47,036 bases of DNA from Deltaproteobacteria bacterium (GTDB lineage: Bacteria; Myxococcota; Myxococcia; Myxococcales; JAHFDP01). Both the position numbers and the translations under genes were made by a program. The DNA lies in the NCBI GenBank assembly GCA_023248955.1, contig JAHFDP010000027.1, positions 1 to 47,036 on the forward strand. The letters run 5' to 3'. Shown here one piece after another: positions 17,273 through 24,394 of this stretch (its first letter is position 1; every line of letters begins with the position of its first letter). A model generated the notes under the pieces. The model did no database searches, was not told the DNA's origin, and saw only the letters and a list, made by a program, of their open reading frames with translations.

Positions 17273-17866
17273 CTACCAGCTCACGCCTTTTTTCTCGAAC
17301 TTCTTGCGCAGCTCTTTTTCGTCGGTCCACTCGACGACGCCGGACTTGAGGTTATGAAGCTTGGACGTCATCTTGTAATAGACGAGCTTGTCGGCGCCGA
17401 CCTCTTGCACGATGGAGGAAATCTCGCCGGTGAGCAGATAATCTACCGAGGCCTGATTGCCGGGCCCCTTCGCCTCACCTGGCTTCACGTAGCCCGATCC
17501 CTGGAATTCATATTCCTTGGCGATCTCTTCGCGCGCCTCTTTGTCCTGAAACGAAAATTTTCCGAGTCGTGAGAGCTGCACCTGAATCTTGTCGGCCAGC
17601 GATCGCATGTCGATGTGCTCGGAGGTGCTGTTCTTCATCTTGCCCACCACCAGCACGGGTTTGCCGGGAATTTGCGTGAAGGATGGCGACGTCTCCAGCG
17701 AGTCGACCATCTTCTTCGCGATGAGTTGCAAGTCGTTTTCGTTGAATTGATCGGAGAGCATCTCGATGGTGTTGGGATCTTCGTAGGTGCCACGCGTGAA
17801 GGCGCGCGGCCCGGCGCAAGCGGCGAGGGCGGATCCGACGAGAGCGATCTTTCTGAACGTCATCAT
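17273..17866 (-). CDS. lpoB: LpoB-like penicillin-binding protein activator lipoprotein
   Basis: LpoB is an outer-membrane lipoprotein that in E. coli reaches through the periplasm to activate PBP1B, driving septal peptidoglycan synthesis. This 197-residue protein has lipobox LAAC (C about residue 16) and the recognisable LpoB core: MVDSLETSPSF, VLVVGKMKNSTSEHID, LADKIQVQLSRLGKF, VDYLLTGEISSIV, VYYKMTSKL and VVEWTDEKELRKKFEKKGVSW. The disordered Pro/Gln-rich spacer of the E. coli protein is nearly absent, so the reach into the periplasm would be short. AAGGGAG placed just upstream of the tandem ATG ATG decides the start (17866 or 17863). It is the third gene of a four-gene minus-strand operon. 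No PBP1B gene is in the window. Confidence 0.9.
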   Translation of the reverse strand: MMTFRKIALVGSALAACAGPRAFTRGTYEDPNTIEMLSDQFNENDLQLIAKKMVDSLETSPSFTQIPGKPVLVVGKMKNSTSEHIDMRSLADKIQVQLSRLGKFSFQDKEAREEIAKEYEFQGSGYVKPGEAKGPGNQASVDYLLTGEISSIVQEVGADKLVYYKMTSKLHNLKSGVVEWTDEKELRKKFEKKGVSW

Positions 17867-17874
17867 GTTCTCCC

Positions 17875-18648
17875 TTAATTCCATTCACATTCGAAACGGC
17901 TTCCAGCGAAATTCCAGCGATCGGTGAGCACGGCGTCGCGTTGATAACCGGCAGTCAGCCGGCAGAGGCTCTGCATCGACGCGCGCGGATAGTCGAGCGA
18001 ATACGTTTGCGCTTTGGCGCGCTCGGTGGACGAGAGGCCGCTCGGATGCGTGAGTGTCGGATTGGCGGAGGCGGCGACCAGCACGGTGTGCGCGCCGTAA
18101 ATCTTGAGCGGAACTTCTCCGATCAGACGGATGCGCCGAACGGTGTGAGCAATCAAAAGGTCACTTTTGTCCACCATCGTTTCGTGCGCGAAACGGTGTG
18201 CCAGAAGATCGCCGAGGTTCGCGGAAAAGACGCGGGTAAGGTCGCCGTCGCTCACAAAGAAATAGAGAAAATTCTGCCGCGCCTCTTGGCTTTCGCCGGT
18301 GAGATCGAGCGTGAGGTCGAGCGTCAGCGCGCGGTTGGGCGCGAGCGAATGCAGCGAAACGGCGGCGATCACTTCTTTCGGCACGCCGTGATCCTTGAGC
18401 CGGATGAGACCGTCCGCCGAGGCGTCGCACGCGCAGCGCCGCTCGGAGATCATCTTCACCAGGGACGGTACGTCGAATCCGGCCTTCGACAATTTCACGA
18501 GCTCGTCGTCGGTGAGCGGTAGCTGCGCCGAGCGCTCGTAGATTTTCGGCAGCGCGTTGGCGTCCCACTGAATGATGTTGATGGTCTCGCTGTGCGCGTT
18601 CGGAAACGGCAGCGCGGCCAGTTGCGCGAGCAGAAGGGCGGCCAGCAT
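17875..18648 (-). CDS. Secreted protein of unknown function in the lpoB operon
   Basis: A 257-residue protein with a probable Sec signal peptide (MLAALLLAQLAALPFPNAHS). No family was recognised. A helical segment near residues 45-70 (LTDDELVKLSKAGFDVPSLVKMI) followed by a CACD motif and RLKDHGVPKEVIAAV looks like two short helical repeats. The rest is beta-rich, including LTLDLTLDLTG and IRLIGEVPLKIYGAHTVLVAA, and contains four cysteines, which in an exported protein would likely pair. Its start overlaps the stop of the upstream barrel gene by one base, and its stop sits inside the lpoB ribosome-binding region, so all three are tightly coupled. A role in envelope assembly alongside LpoB is guilt by association. 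Confidence 0.7.
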   Translation of the reverse strand: MLAALLLAQLAALPFPNAHSETINIIQWDANALPKIYERSAQLPLTDDELVKLSKAGFDVPSLVKMISERRCACDASADGLIRLKDHGVPKEVIAAVSLHSLAPNRALTLDLTLDLTGESQEARQNFLYFFVSDGDLTRVFSANLGDLLAHRFAHETMVDKSDLLIAHTVRRIRLIGEVPLKIYGAHTVLVAASANPTLTHPSGLSSTERAKAQTYSLDYPRASMQSLCRLTAGYQRDAVLTDRWNFAGSRFECEWN

Positions 18649-19184
18649 TAGAAACGCATCCCGATGTTCATGCCGATCTTGTGAGCAACGGTGATCGGGT
18701 TGCTGAACAAAATGTCGGGTGCGTAAAAAAGGCCGAGCGTCACGCGTCCGAGGAGAATGTCCGCGCCGACGTTGGGCTGGAGGCCGAAACGCAGCGCGCC
18801 GTCTGAGGCGAATGTCGCGCCGGCTTTGAGTCCGAGGCTGGTGCTGACCGGGTAGAATGTGGTGCGCATACGCGGGCCGGCCAGGACGTCGAAGTTCTTT
18901 TGGTAGAAGAGGTACGACGCGGAGACGTCGATCAGGAACCAGTCGTCCGCCCAGTAAGAACCGGTAAGACCGACGAAGAGCGGCGCGCCTGGTGAGGCCG
19001 GTGCAGCGCCGCCTGCGTAGCCCCAGTCGAGACCGAGCGAGTAGTTGCCGCCTCCGACGCGCTCGTAACCGCCTTTGCCAATTTCAGATCCTTCGGGACC
19101 GTCGGTGCGGCCATCGGCCAGCGCGGCGAGCGGAAAGGCGAGCGCGCAGCAGAGCGTCAGGTTGCGAATGTTGCGGTGGGTCAT
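18648..19184 (-). CDS. Putative outer-membrane beta-barrel protein, first gene of lpoB operon
   Basis: A 178-residue exported protein with signal peptide MTHRNIRNLTLCCALAFPLAALA. The mature part alternates hydrophobic/aromatic and polar residues (YSLGLDWGYAG, FVGLTGSYWADDWFLIDVSASYLFYQKNF, VTLGLFYAPDIL) and ends in a terminal Phe (GMNIGMRF), the typical signature for BamA-dependent outer-membrane insertion. Six to eight strands are likely, so this would be a small barrel. No specific family was recognised. Strong AAAGGAG eight bases upstream supports the ATG at 19184 and marks this as the first gene of the four-gene operon running to 16052. The promoter presumably lies in 19185-19270; I see no clear match to a consensus there. 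Confidence 0.72.
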   Translation of the reverse strand: MTHRNIRNLTLCCALAFPLAALADGRTDGPEGSEIGKGGYERVGGGNYSLGLDWGYAGGAAPASPGAPLFVGLTGSYWADDWFLIDVSASYLFYQKNFDVLAGPRMRTTFYPVSTSLGLKAGATFASDGALRFGLQPNVGADILLGRVTLGLFYAPDILFSNPITVAHKIGMNIGMRF

Positions 19185-19269
19185 GCAGGCTCCTTTAGCG
19201 GTACGGAAGGGACGTGACGCGGGGCAAGATATTCACGGCCCTTCGCTTACGTCCAAGTTTCGATTCGGT

Positions 19270-19505
19270 TTCAAGTCAAGAGTTGTCGATTAATTGCCAT
19301 CGACAACTCTTGACTTGAAGGGTCGGGCCGCCGCCCGCCCCTCTGCGCCGAGTGAATCGGCGCATGTGCGGCGCAGGTTAGAAACGCCGCCGGCCCGGAT
19401 GGAGGCGCTGGAAGCGCTCCGTCGGACCCCGGGCTCACCCCACCCGCCGCCGCGCTCAAGATTGCGCGTCGGATTGAAGAGCTGCCGATTAATCGACAGC
19501 TCTTC
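19270..19505. repeat. Structured dispersed repeat, copy 1 of 3
   Basis: The left end is a perfect 21-bp inverted repeat (19270-19290 and 19299-19319, eight-base loop). The right end is a 15-bp palindrome with one G:T wobble (19476-19490 and 19491-19505) that overlaps the stop codon of the ceramidase-like gene. Between them are further stems: TGCGCCGA/TCGGCGCA, GCGGCG (19368-19373) with CGCCGC (19385-19390), and GCGCT/AGCGC near 19404. A 53-bp block (19315-19367) is identical to copy 2. This element accounts for most of the 319-base gap before 19504. It may terminate transcripts from either side. Confidence 0.8.
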
Positions 19506-20739
19506 ATTGCGCGATCGCAACCGCGCGCGCCGCCGTGGCCAAGCCGTCCGCGATCACCGTGCCGAGTTGCGGACCGTAGTAGACGCGCTTCGCTTCGCCT
19601 TCGCCGCGCTCCCACATTTCGGGCGTTTCGACGTAGCCGATATAGTCGGAGGCCAGCGAAACGACCGCGGCGATTTTGGCGCCGGTGAGATCGCGCAACA
19701 TGTTGCGCCACGGCTCGCCGAATGCGCCGACCGGTTCGCCGGGGACGAACCCGAGCACGACGTCGCCGAGACGCAGCACGGAGACGACGGTGGTGCGGGA
19801 ACGCCAAGGGAGGAGGAGATTCGTTAGGAGACGTTGCAGCGGCCACGGGCCGGCGCGCATGCGGAGTGGTGGGAGGGCGATTTCGACACGGGCGAGGGAA
19901 ACCGGAGTGCAACGCAGTTGCTGCACTGGTGCCAGCCAAGCGTCGAGCGCGTCGCCGTCACGTAGAAGTTGTCCAGGGGCTGCGTCGCCCCCGGCTCCTT
20001 GGAAAACAAATCCGTGATCGAAATGGTCCGGCACGTCTCTGGAGAGCCGGGGTTCGCGCCCGGCGGTGGTCGGATGCGCGGCGAGGATGAGCGCATCGAA
20101 GCCGTCGAAGTCCTCGCTCAAATTCAAGACCGTAACAGTCTGGTCCGGATCGCGACCCGGCGTCCGTCCGGTATTGAACGTCGCGGTCGGAACCTGCGTT
20201 GCTTCGAGCACGCATGGCGAGCTGTCCTGGGATGGCGCGACAAGTGTGCGCTCGCTCGCGCTTACGATGGCGCTTCGGACCGTTGGATTGAAGCGGCCAA
20301 GCGCGCCGACTTCAAAAGGAAGCGCTTGGAAGTAGCCCCCTGGTCCGGAGTGTGTGTGCGTTGCAACAACGAGCACATTTCGATTGCCTGCACGCTCTTG
20401 AATCTCGCGCTCAAGTCCCGGGGCAATGAGAAGAAGGTCGAGCAGCACGATGGCTACAACCCGTTTCCCCGCCGAGTTGAACCGTAAAGTCCGAGCACCA
20501 ACGCTGCCTTGAATGCCTCCACTTGCCTCGCGATTTTTCCAGCCCGGATAGCCTGCAATATGGATTTTCGGAGGGAGGTCGAACGACTCGTTTGCGACTT
20601 CAACGGTCAGTTCGCTGTCGGCACGTACCGTCGGTACGGGTTGCACATTTGGCGGTTTCTCAAACCACTGCAAATCCACCGTTGCCAGCACGATCAGCAG
20701 CGCGACGCCAATGGATCCAACCAGACGCATTCGCCGCAC
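19504..20739 (-). CDS. Short neutral/alkaline ceramidase-like hydrolase
   Basis: A 411-residue protein related to the N-terminal catalytic domain of neutral/alkaline non-lysosomal ceramidases, zinc amidases that cut ceramide to sphingosine and fatty acid. The diagnostic motif THTHSGPGGYF (about residues 122-132) provides zinc histidines and the active-site Ser-Gly-Pro stretch, preceded by LLLIAPGLEREI. Late motifs such as FVPGEPVGAFG and SDYIGYVETPEMWE are also typical. Characterised enzymes are much longer because of a C-terminal Ig-like domain, which is absent here. An N-terminal hydrophobic segment (MRLVGSIGVALLIVLATV) is a membrane anchor or signal. The GTG at 20739, with AAGGA eight bases upstream, fits better than the far upstream ATG of the open frame. 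The stop lies inside the repeat's right hairpin. Confidence 0.82.
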   Translation of the reverse strand: MRRMRLVGSIGVALLIVLATVDLQWFEKPPNVQPVPTVRADSELTVEVANESFDLPPKIHIAGYPGWKNREASGGIQGSVGARTLRFNSAGKRVVAIVLLDLLLIAPGLEREIQERAGNRNVLVVATHTHSGPGGYFQALPFEVGALGRFNPTVRSAIVSASERTLVAPSQDSSPCVLEATQVPTATFNTGRTPGRDPDQTVTVLNLSEDFDGFDALILAAHPTTAGREPRLSRDVPDHFDHGFVFQGAGGDAAPGQLLRDGDALDAWLAPVQQLRCTPVSLARVEIALPPLRMRAGPWPLQRLLTNLLLPWRSRTTVVSVLRLGDVVLGFVPGEPVGAFGEPWRNMLRDLTGAKIAAVVSLASDYIGYVETPEMWERGEGEAKRVYYGPQLGTVIADGLATAARAVAIAQ

Positions 20740-20786
20740 AGTACGTCCTTTTCCTTCCGCTGTTACTGCCAGGGTGTTCCGATCGA

Positions 20787-21071
20787 TTAATGCTCGGGCC
20801 GGGCTTCGCAAAATAGGAAATGCGGATCGGCTGGACTGGCCGCGCGCACTCTTTTGAGGCTGACTTCCTTCATTCCTTTGATCTCGAATTCTTCTGGCGA
20901 CACTTCGAGCCAGCGTCCATCCGGTCGCCGGAAGAAGCCGTTGCTTTTCTGAATCCATTCTATTTCGACGTGGAACGAATCGAGCTGTCGGGCGACGTCA
21001 ATCTCGCATCGGAAGAGCCGCTTCTCCCCGAGCTCTACTGGACCATCTGGATTCACGGCGTGCAGTTTCAC
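20787..21071 (-). CDS. Possible small hypothetical protein upstream of ceramidase gene
   Basis: A 94-codon frame from GTG at 21071 to TAA at 20787, 47 bases upstream of the ceramidase-like gene on the same strand. The translation is hydrophilic and protein-like (VELGEKRLFRCEIDVARQL, then RWLEVSPEEFEIKGMKEVSL). No family is recognised and no clear Shine-Dalgarno is seen. An opposite-strand frame of 89 codons (20820-21089) covers the same bases, so the coding strand is not settled. If neither is real, 20740-21138 is a 399-base non-coding gap before purF. Confidence 0.4.
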   Translation of the reverse strand: MKLHAVNPDGPVELGEKRLFRCEIDVARQLDSFHVEIEWIQKSNGFFRRPDGRWLEVSPEEFEIKGMKEVSLKRVRAASPADPHFLFCEARPEH

Positions 21072-21138
21072 GAGCTGGCTGCCAAATAATTCACTCGTTT
21101 TTCCGCCTGCGCGCTTAAGCGCGTTACACTCTGCCGCG

Positions 21139-22533
21139 ATGCCAATTGACGAGCTCCACGAACATTGCGGCGTCTTCGGCGTCTTCGGCCATCCCGAGGC
21201 TGCGAATCTCACGTATCTCGGCCTCCATTCGCTCCAGCACCGCGGCCAAGAGGCAGGCGGCATCGTGGCGTGCGACGGCGGCAAGCTGCGCGCCGAACGC
21301 GTGCTGGGCCTGGTCTCGGAAGGTTTCGACGGCCCCACGCTGGCGCGGCTGCCCGGCGATCGCGCCATCGGGCACGTGCGCTACTCGACGGCAGGCGGCG
21401 GCGGCATTGCTAACGCGCAACCGTTTCTGGTCAGTGTGCGCGGCGAACAAGTCGCGCTTTGTCACAACGGGAACTTCACCAACGCGGTGGCGTTGCGCGA
21501 ACGGCTCGAGTCAGAAGGCGCGATTTTCGCCACCACCAGCGACACCGAAGTGCTCATCCATCTGCTCGCGAAAGAGCAGGGCGGATCGCTGGCCGAGCGG
21601 CTTTCTCGCGCGTTGTCGCACGTCGAAGGCGCCTATTCGCTCGCACTGATGACCGCCAAAGAGCTCGTGGCGGTGCGCGATCCGCTCGGCTTTCGGCCGT
21701 TGGTGCTCGGTACGCTCAAAGGCGCGACGGTGTTCGCTAGCGAGACCTGCGCGCTGGATCTTATCGAAGCGAAAACGACGCGCGAGATCGAGCCCGGCGA
21801 AATTTTTACGATCTCCGCCAGCGGCACTTCGTCCTTGCGGCTGCCCGCGCCGGCGCGACTCGGGCAATGTATTTTCGAGCTGGTCTACTTTGCGCGGCCC
21901 GACTCCACCGTCTTCGGTCGCAGCGTTTACCAAGCGCGCAAACGTCTCGGTGCTGCGCTGTGGAATGAATATCCCACCGTCGCCGACGTCGTTGTTCCCG
22001 TTCCCGACTCTGGCGTTCCCGCGGCGCTCGGCTACTCGGAAGCGAGCGGCATTCCCTTCGACTTCGGTCTCATTCGCAGCCACTACGTCGGCCGCACGTT
22101 CATCGAGCCGCGCGACGCCATTCGCAATTTCGGCGTCAAATTGAAACTCCATCCGGTGGCACAGGTCGTCGCTGGCAAACGCGCGGTGGTGGTCGACGAC
22201 TCACTCGTGCGCGGAACTACGTCGCGCAAAATCGTGAAGCTCTTACGCGAGGCCGGCGCACGCGAAGTGCACCTGCGCATCACCGCGCCGCCGACGGTCA
22301 ATCCCTGTTACTTCGGCATCGACACGCCGACGCGCGCGGAGCTGATCGCGAGCGCCCATTCCGTCGCCGAAATCGCGGCCTTTGTCGGCGCCGATTCGCT
22401 CGGCTACTTGAGCGTGGCGGGGCTGCACCGCGCGGTGAAAAACGATCGCGACGCTTTTTGCGACGCCTGCTTCTCCGGGGATTACCGCGTGATTCCGCCG
22501 GAAGAAAAACTCGTGTTGCTGGGCCGCGGCTGA
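21139..22533 (+). CDS. purF: Amidophosphoribosyltransferase PurF
   Basis: PurF makes 5-phosphoribosylamine from PRPP and glutamine, the first committed step of purine synthesis. The 464-residue protein begins with a nine-residue propeptide (MPIDELHEH) before C10, the glutaminase nucleophile exposed on processing (CGVFGVFG). Glutaminase motifs HRGQEAGG and GHVRYST follow, and the C-terminal half carries the PRPP loop VVVVDDSLVRGTTS. Cysteines matching the [4Fe-4S] ligands of the Bacillus subtilis-type enzyme are present (GQCIFELVYFARPDS, NPCYFGIDTP, and the pair FCDACFSGDY), so this is probably the oxygen-sensitive cluster-bearing form. The stop overlaps the next start (TGATG), implying translational coupling to the MshEN-domain gene. 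Confidence 0.97.
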   Translation: MPIDELHEHCGVFGVFGHPEAANLTYLGLHSLQHRGQEAGGIVACDGGKLRAERVLGLVSEGFDGPTLARLPGDRAIGHVRYSTAGGGGIANAQPFLVSVRGEQVALCHNGNFTNAVALRERLESEGAIFATTSDTEVLIHLLAKEQGGSLAERLSRALSHVEGAYSLALMTAKELVAVRDPLGFRPLVLGTLKGATVFASETCALDLIEAKTTREIEPGEIFTISASGTSSLRLPAPARLGQCIFELVYFARPDSTVFGRSVYQARKRLGAALWNEYPTVADVVVPVPDSGVPAALGYSEASGIPFDFGLIRSHYVGRTFIEPRDAIRNFGVKLKLHPVAQVVAGKRAVVVDDSLVRGTTSRKIVKLLREAGAREVHLRITAPPTVNPCYFGIDTPTRAELIASAHSVAEIAAFVGADSLGYLSVAGLHRAVKNDRDAFCDACFSGDYRVIPPEEKLVLLGRG

Positions 22534-23177
22534 TGTCCAAGCATTTGTTGTGCGAGACGCTGGTCACAGCGCGGCTCTTGCGGCCCGATCAAATGGCCGC
22601 GGTTCTCGATCGCTGCGCGTTCTCTGAAGCCTATCCCCAGACGGTGATTGCCGAGCTGGGTATCGCGACCGAGAATCAGACCACCATAATCCTGGCATCC
22701 GCGCTGAAGCTTTTGCACGTTGATCTGACCATGATGCCGCGCGATACCGAAGCGCTGTCATTGCTCGATGCGAACTACTGCCGTCGCCAAGCCGTGCTCC
22801 CGGTGGCCCTGCGCGACGATGGCCGCACGCTGTGGCTGGCTATGGCCGATCCGACAAATCAGGAGACCATCGCCACGGCGAAAGATCGGACGGGAAAGCG
22901 GATCCATCCGACCGTGGCCGAGCCGCGTCTTCTCCTGCGGACGATCGATACCGCTTACGGTTTGGCGCAACCACCGAAACCGACCCCAGCGCCGGTTTCG
23001 CTCGACGGAGAAGTGTTTACTGCCGCCGACCTCCTGCGTGTGCAGCACCTACAAGCGTCGATGCAAAAAACGGGAGACGTCCTCGGTGCGCTGGTGACGA
23101 TGCTCGACGAAAAAGGAATCGTGACCGCGAACGAGTTGCACGCGCAACGAAAAAAGCCGCGTGTTCCGAGTCGCTAG
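22533..23177 (+). CDS. Stand-alone MshEN/GspE N-terminal domain protein
   Basis: A 214-residue cytosolic protein made of the domain normally found at the N-terminus of type II secretion and type IV pilus ATPases (GspE/PilB/MshE). Residues 1-150 match that fold: a helical start (LVTARLLRPDQMAAVLDR), then ATENQTTIILASALKLLHVDL, YCRRQAVLPVALRDDGRTLWLAMADPTN and HPTVAEPRLLLRTIDTAYG. The LAMADPTN stretch is the family hallmark. Some MshEN domains bind c-di-GMP; the ligand motif is only partly visible here. No ATPase domain follows, only a Pro-rich link and helical tail. It is translated from the TGATG overlap with purF and ends convergently on the PLP enzyme gene with four bases of overlap. Function unknown. 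Confidence 0.8.
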   Translation: MSKHLLCETLVTARLLRPDQMAAVLDRCAFSEAYPQTVIAELGIATENQTTIILASALKLLHVDLTMMPRDTEALSLLDANYCRRQAVLPVALRDDGRTLWLAMADPTNQETIATAKDRTGKRIHPTVAEPRLLLRTIDTAYGLAQPPKPTPAPVSLDGEVFTAADLLRVQHLQASMQKTGDVLGALVTMLDEKGIVTANELHAQRKKPRVPSR

Positions 23178-24361
23178 CTGGGAATCCTCCGCAACGTTTC
23201 CGCCAATTTTCGGTACTGCCCTTCGTGGTTGTAGAGCTGCGCCGACACGCGAAGGAGGCGTCTCGGTGGCGCGGGCCAAGCAAAGACGGGCACTTCGATT
23301 CCGAATTCGTCGTGAAGCCGCGCTTGCAAGGCGTCGAGTCCGACCGGGCCGATCGGCGGCGCACCGTTGCCATCCGCGATCGGAACGGTCGCCATCGATC
23401 CCAGCATCATCTCTGGGCACGGTGGTTTCACGTCGAGCGTTTCGCACAATATCGTTCGCGCCTTCACCGCCAGCGCGTGGTTGTGCGTGCGCACCGCGGC
23501 TAGGCCGCCCGGCATTTGCCGACTCAAAAAATCAATCGCCGCCTTCACCGAGAGAAACGCGCTCGGATCATCGGTGCCGGCCCAATCGAATTCCAGGCGA
23601 AAGCGCGTGCGATCGGTGCGTGACGAGTTGGCGCCGTGACTGATGGAGAGCGGCCGCAGGCCCTTCTGGCGATCGCGCCGCGCGTAGAGAAACGCCGCGC
23701 CCTTCGGCGCGCAGAGCCACTTGTGACAATTGCCCGTGTAGTAGTCGGGCGCCAGCGCTTCGAAATCGAGCGCGACCATGCCCGGCGCGTGTGCGCCGTC
23801 GATCAGCACCGCAACACCGCGCGCTTGCAGCGCCCGCGTGATTTCGGCCACCGGAAAAATCAGCGCGGTCGGGCTGGTGACGTGATCGATCAGCGCGAGT
23901 TTTGTCTTCGGCGTGACGCGCGCCACCACTGCTTCGGTGATTTCCTCGGGTGACGAAATCGGAAACGGCACCTTCGCCACCACCACCTTCGCGCGGTGTC
24001 GCTCCGCGACGTAGAGCAGCGCGTTCTTGCACGCATTGTACGCGTGATCGGTCGTCAGAATTTCATCGCCCGGTTCGAAGACGAGCGAGCGCACGACCGT
24101 GTTCACGCCGGCGGTGGCGTTGCTCACGAACGCAATGTCGTCAGGATTGGCATGCACGAGTTCGCCGAGCGCGGCGCGCGATTCGTCGAGCAGCGGTTCC
24201 AACGTGCGCACAAAAAACGAAACCGGTTCTCGCTCCATCTTGGCGCGAATCTCGTCTTGCAACGCCACCACTTCGTGCGGGCAGGCACCGAACGATCCGT
24301 GATTCAAGAACGTGATGTGCGCGTCGAGGGACCAGGACTTTGCGAAAGGCGATTCGATCAT
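23174..24361 (-). CDS. Aminotransferase class V, isopenicillin-N-epimerase-like
   Basis: A 395-residue fold-type I PLP enzyme of the class V group, closest in pattern to CefD-like isopenicillin N epimerase proteins. Seen: FLNHGSFGACP (about 18-28), the cofactor-cradling NATAGVNTVVRS (81-92), LIDGAHAPG with D188 contacting the pyridine nitrogen, and TGNCHKWLCAPKG with K214 as the Schiff-base lysine. Most bacterial members are not linked to beta-lactam synthesis and act on unknown amino acids or as cysteine desulfurase-like or lyase enzymes. No biosynthetic cluster surrounds it, so the epimerase name should be taken as a family label. It ends convergently with the MshEN gene, and the ABC exporter gene lies just downstream of its start region on the same strand. 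Confidence 0.9.
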   Translation of the reverse strand: MIESPFAKSWSLDAHITFLNHGSFGACPHEVVALQDEIRAKMEREPVSFFVRTLEPLLDESRAALGELVHANPDDIAFVSNATAGVNTVVRSLVFEPGDEILTTDHAYNACKNALLYVAERHRAKVVVAKVPFPISSPEEITEAVVARVTPKTKLALIDHVTSPTALIFPVAEITRALQARGVAVLIDGAHAPGMVALDFEALAPDYYTGNCHKWLCAPKGAAFLYARRDRQKGLRPLSISHGANSSRTDRTRFRLEFDWAGTDDPSAFLSVKAAIDFLSRQMPGGLAAVRTHNHALAVKARTILCETLDVKPPCPEMMLGSMATVPIADGNGAPPIGPVGLDALQARLHDEFGIEVPVFAWPAPPRRLLRVSAQLYNHEGQYRKLAETLRRIPS

Positions 24362-24394
24362 GCGCGCGAGTTTACGCCGCGTGGGCGAGCAGCG

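Noticed and set aside
20820-21089. 89-codon open frame on the plus strand
   Set aside because: It competes with the minus-strand frame at 20787-21071. The minus frame lies on the same strand as the ceramidase gene and reads more like a soluble protein, but the choice is not certain.
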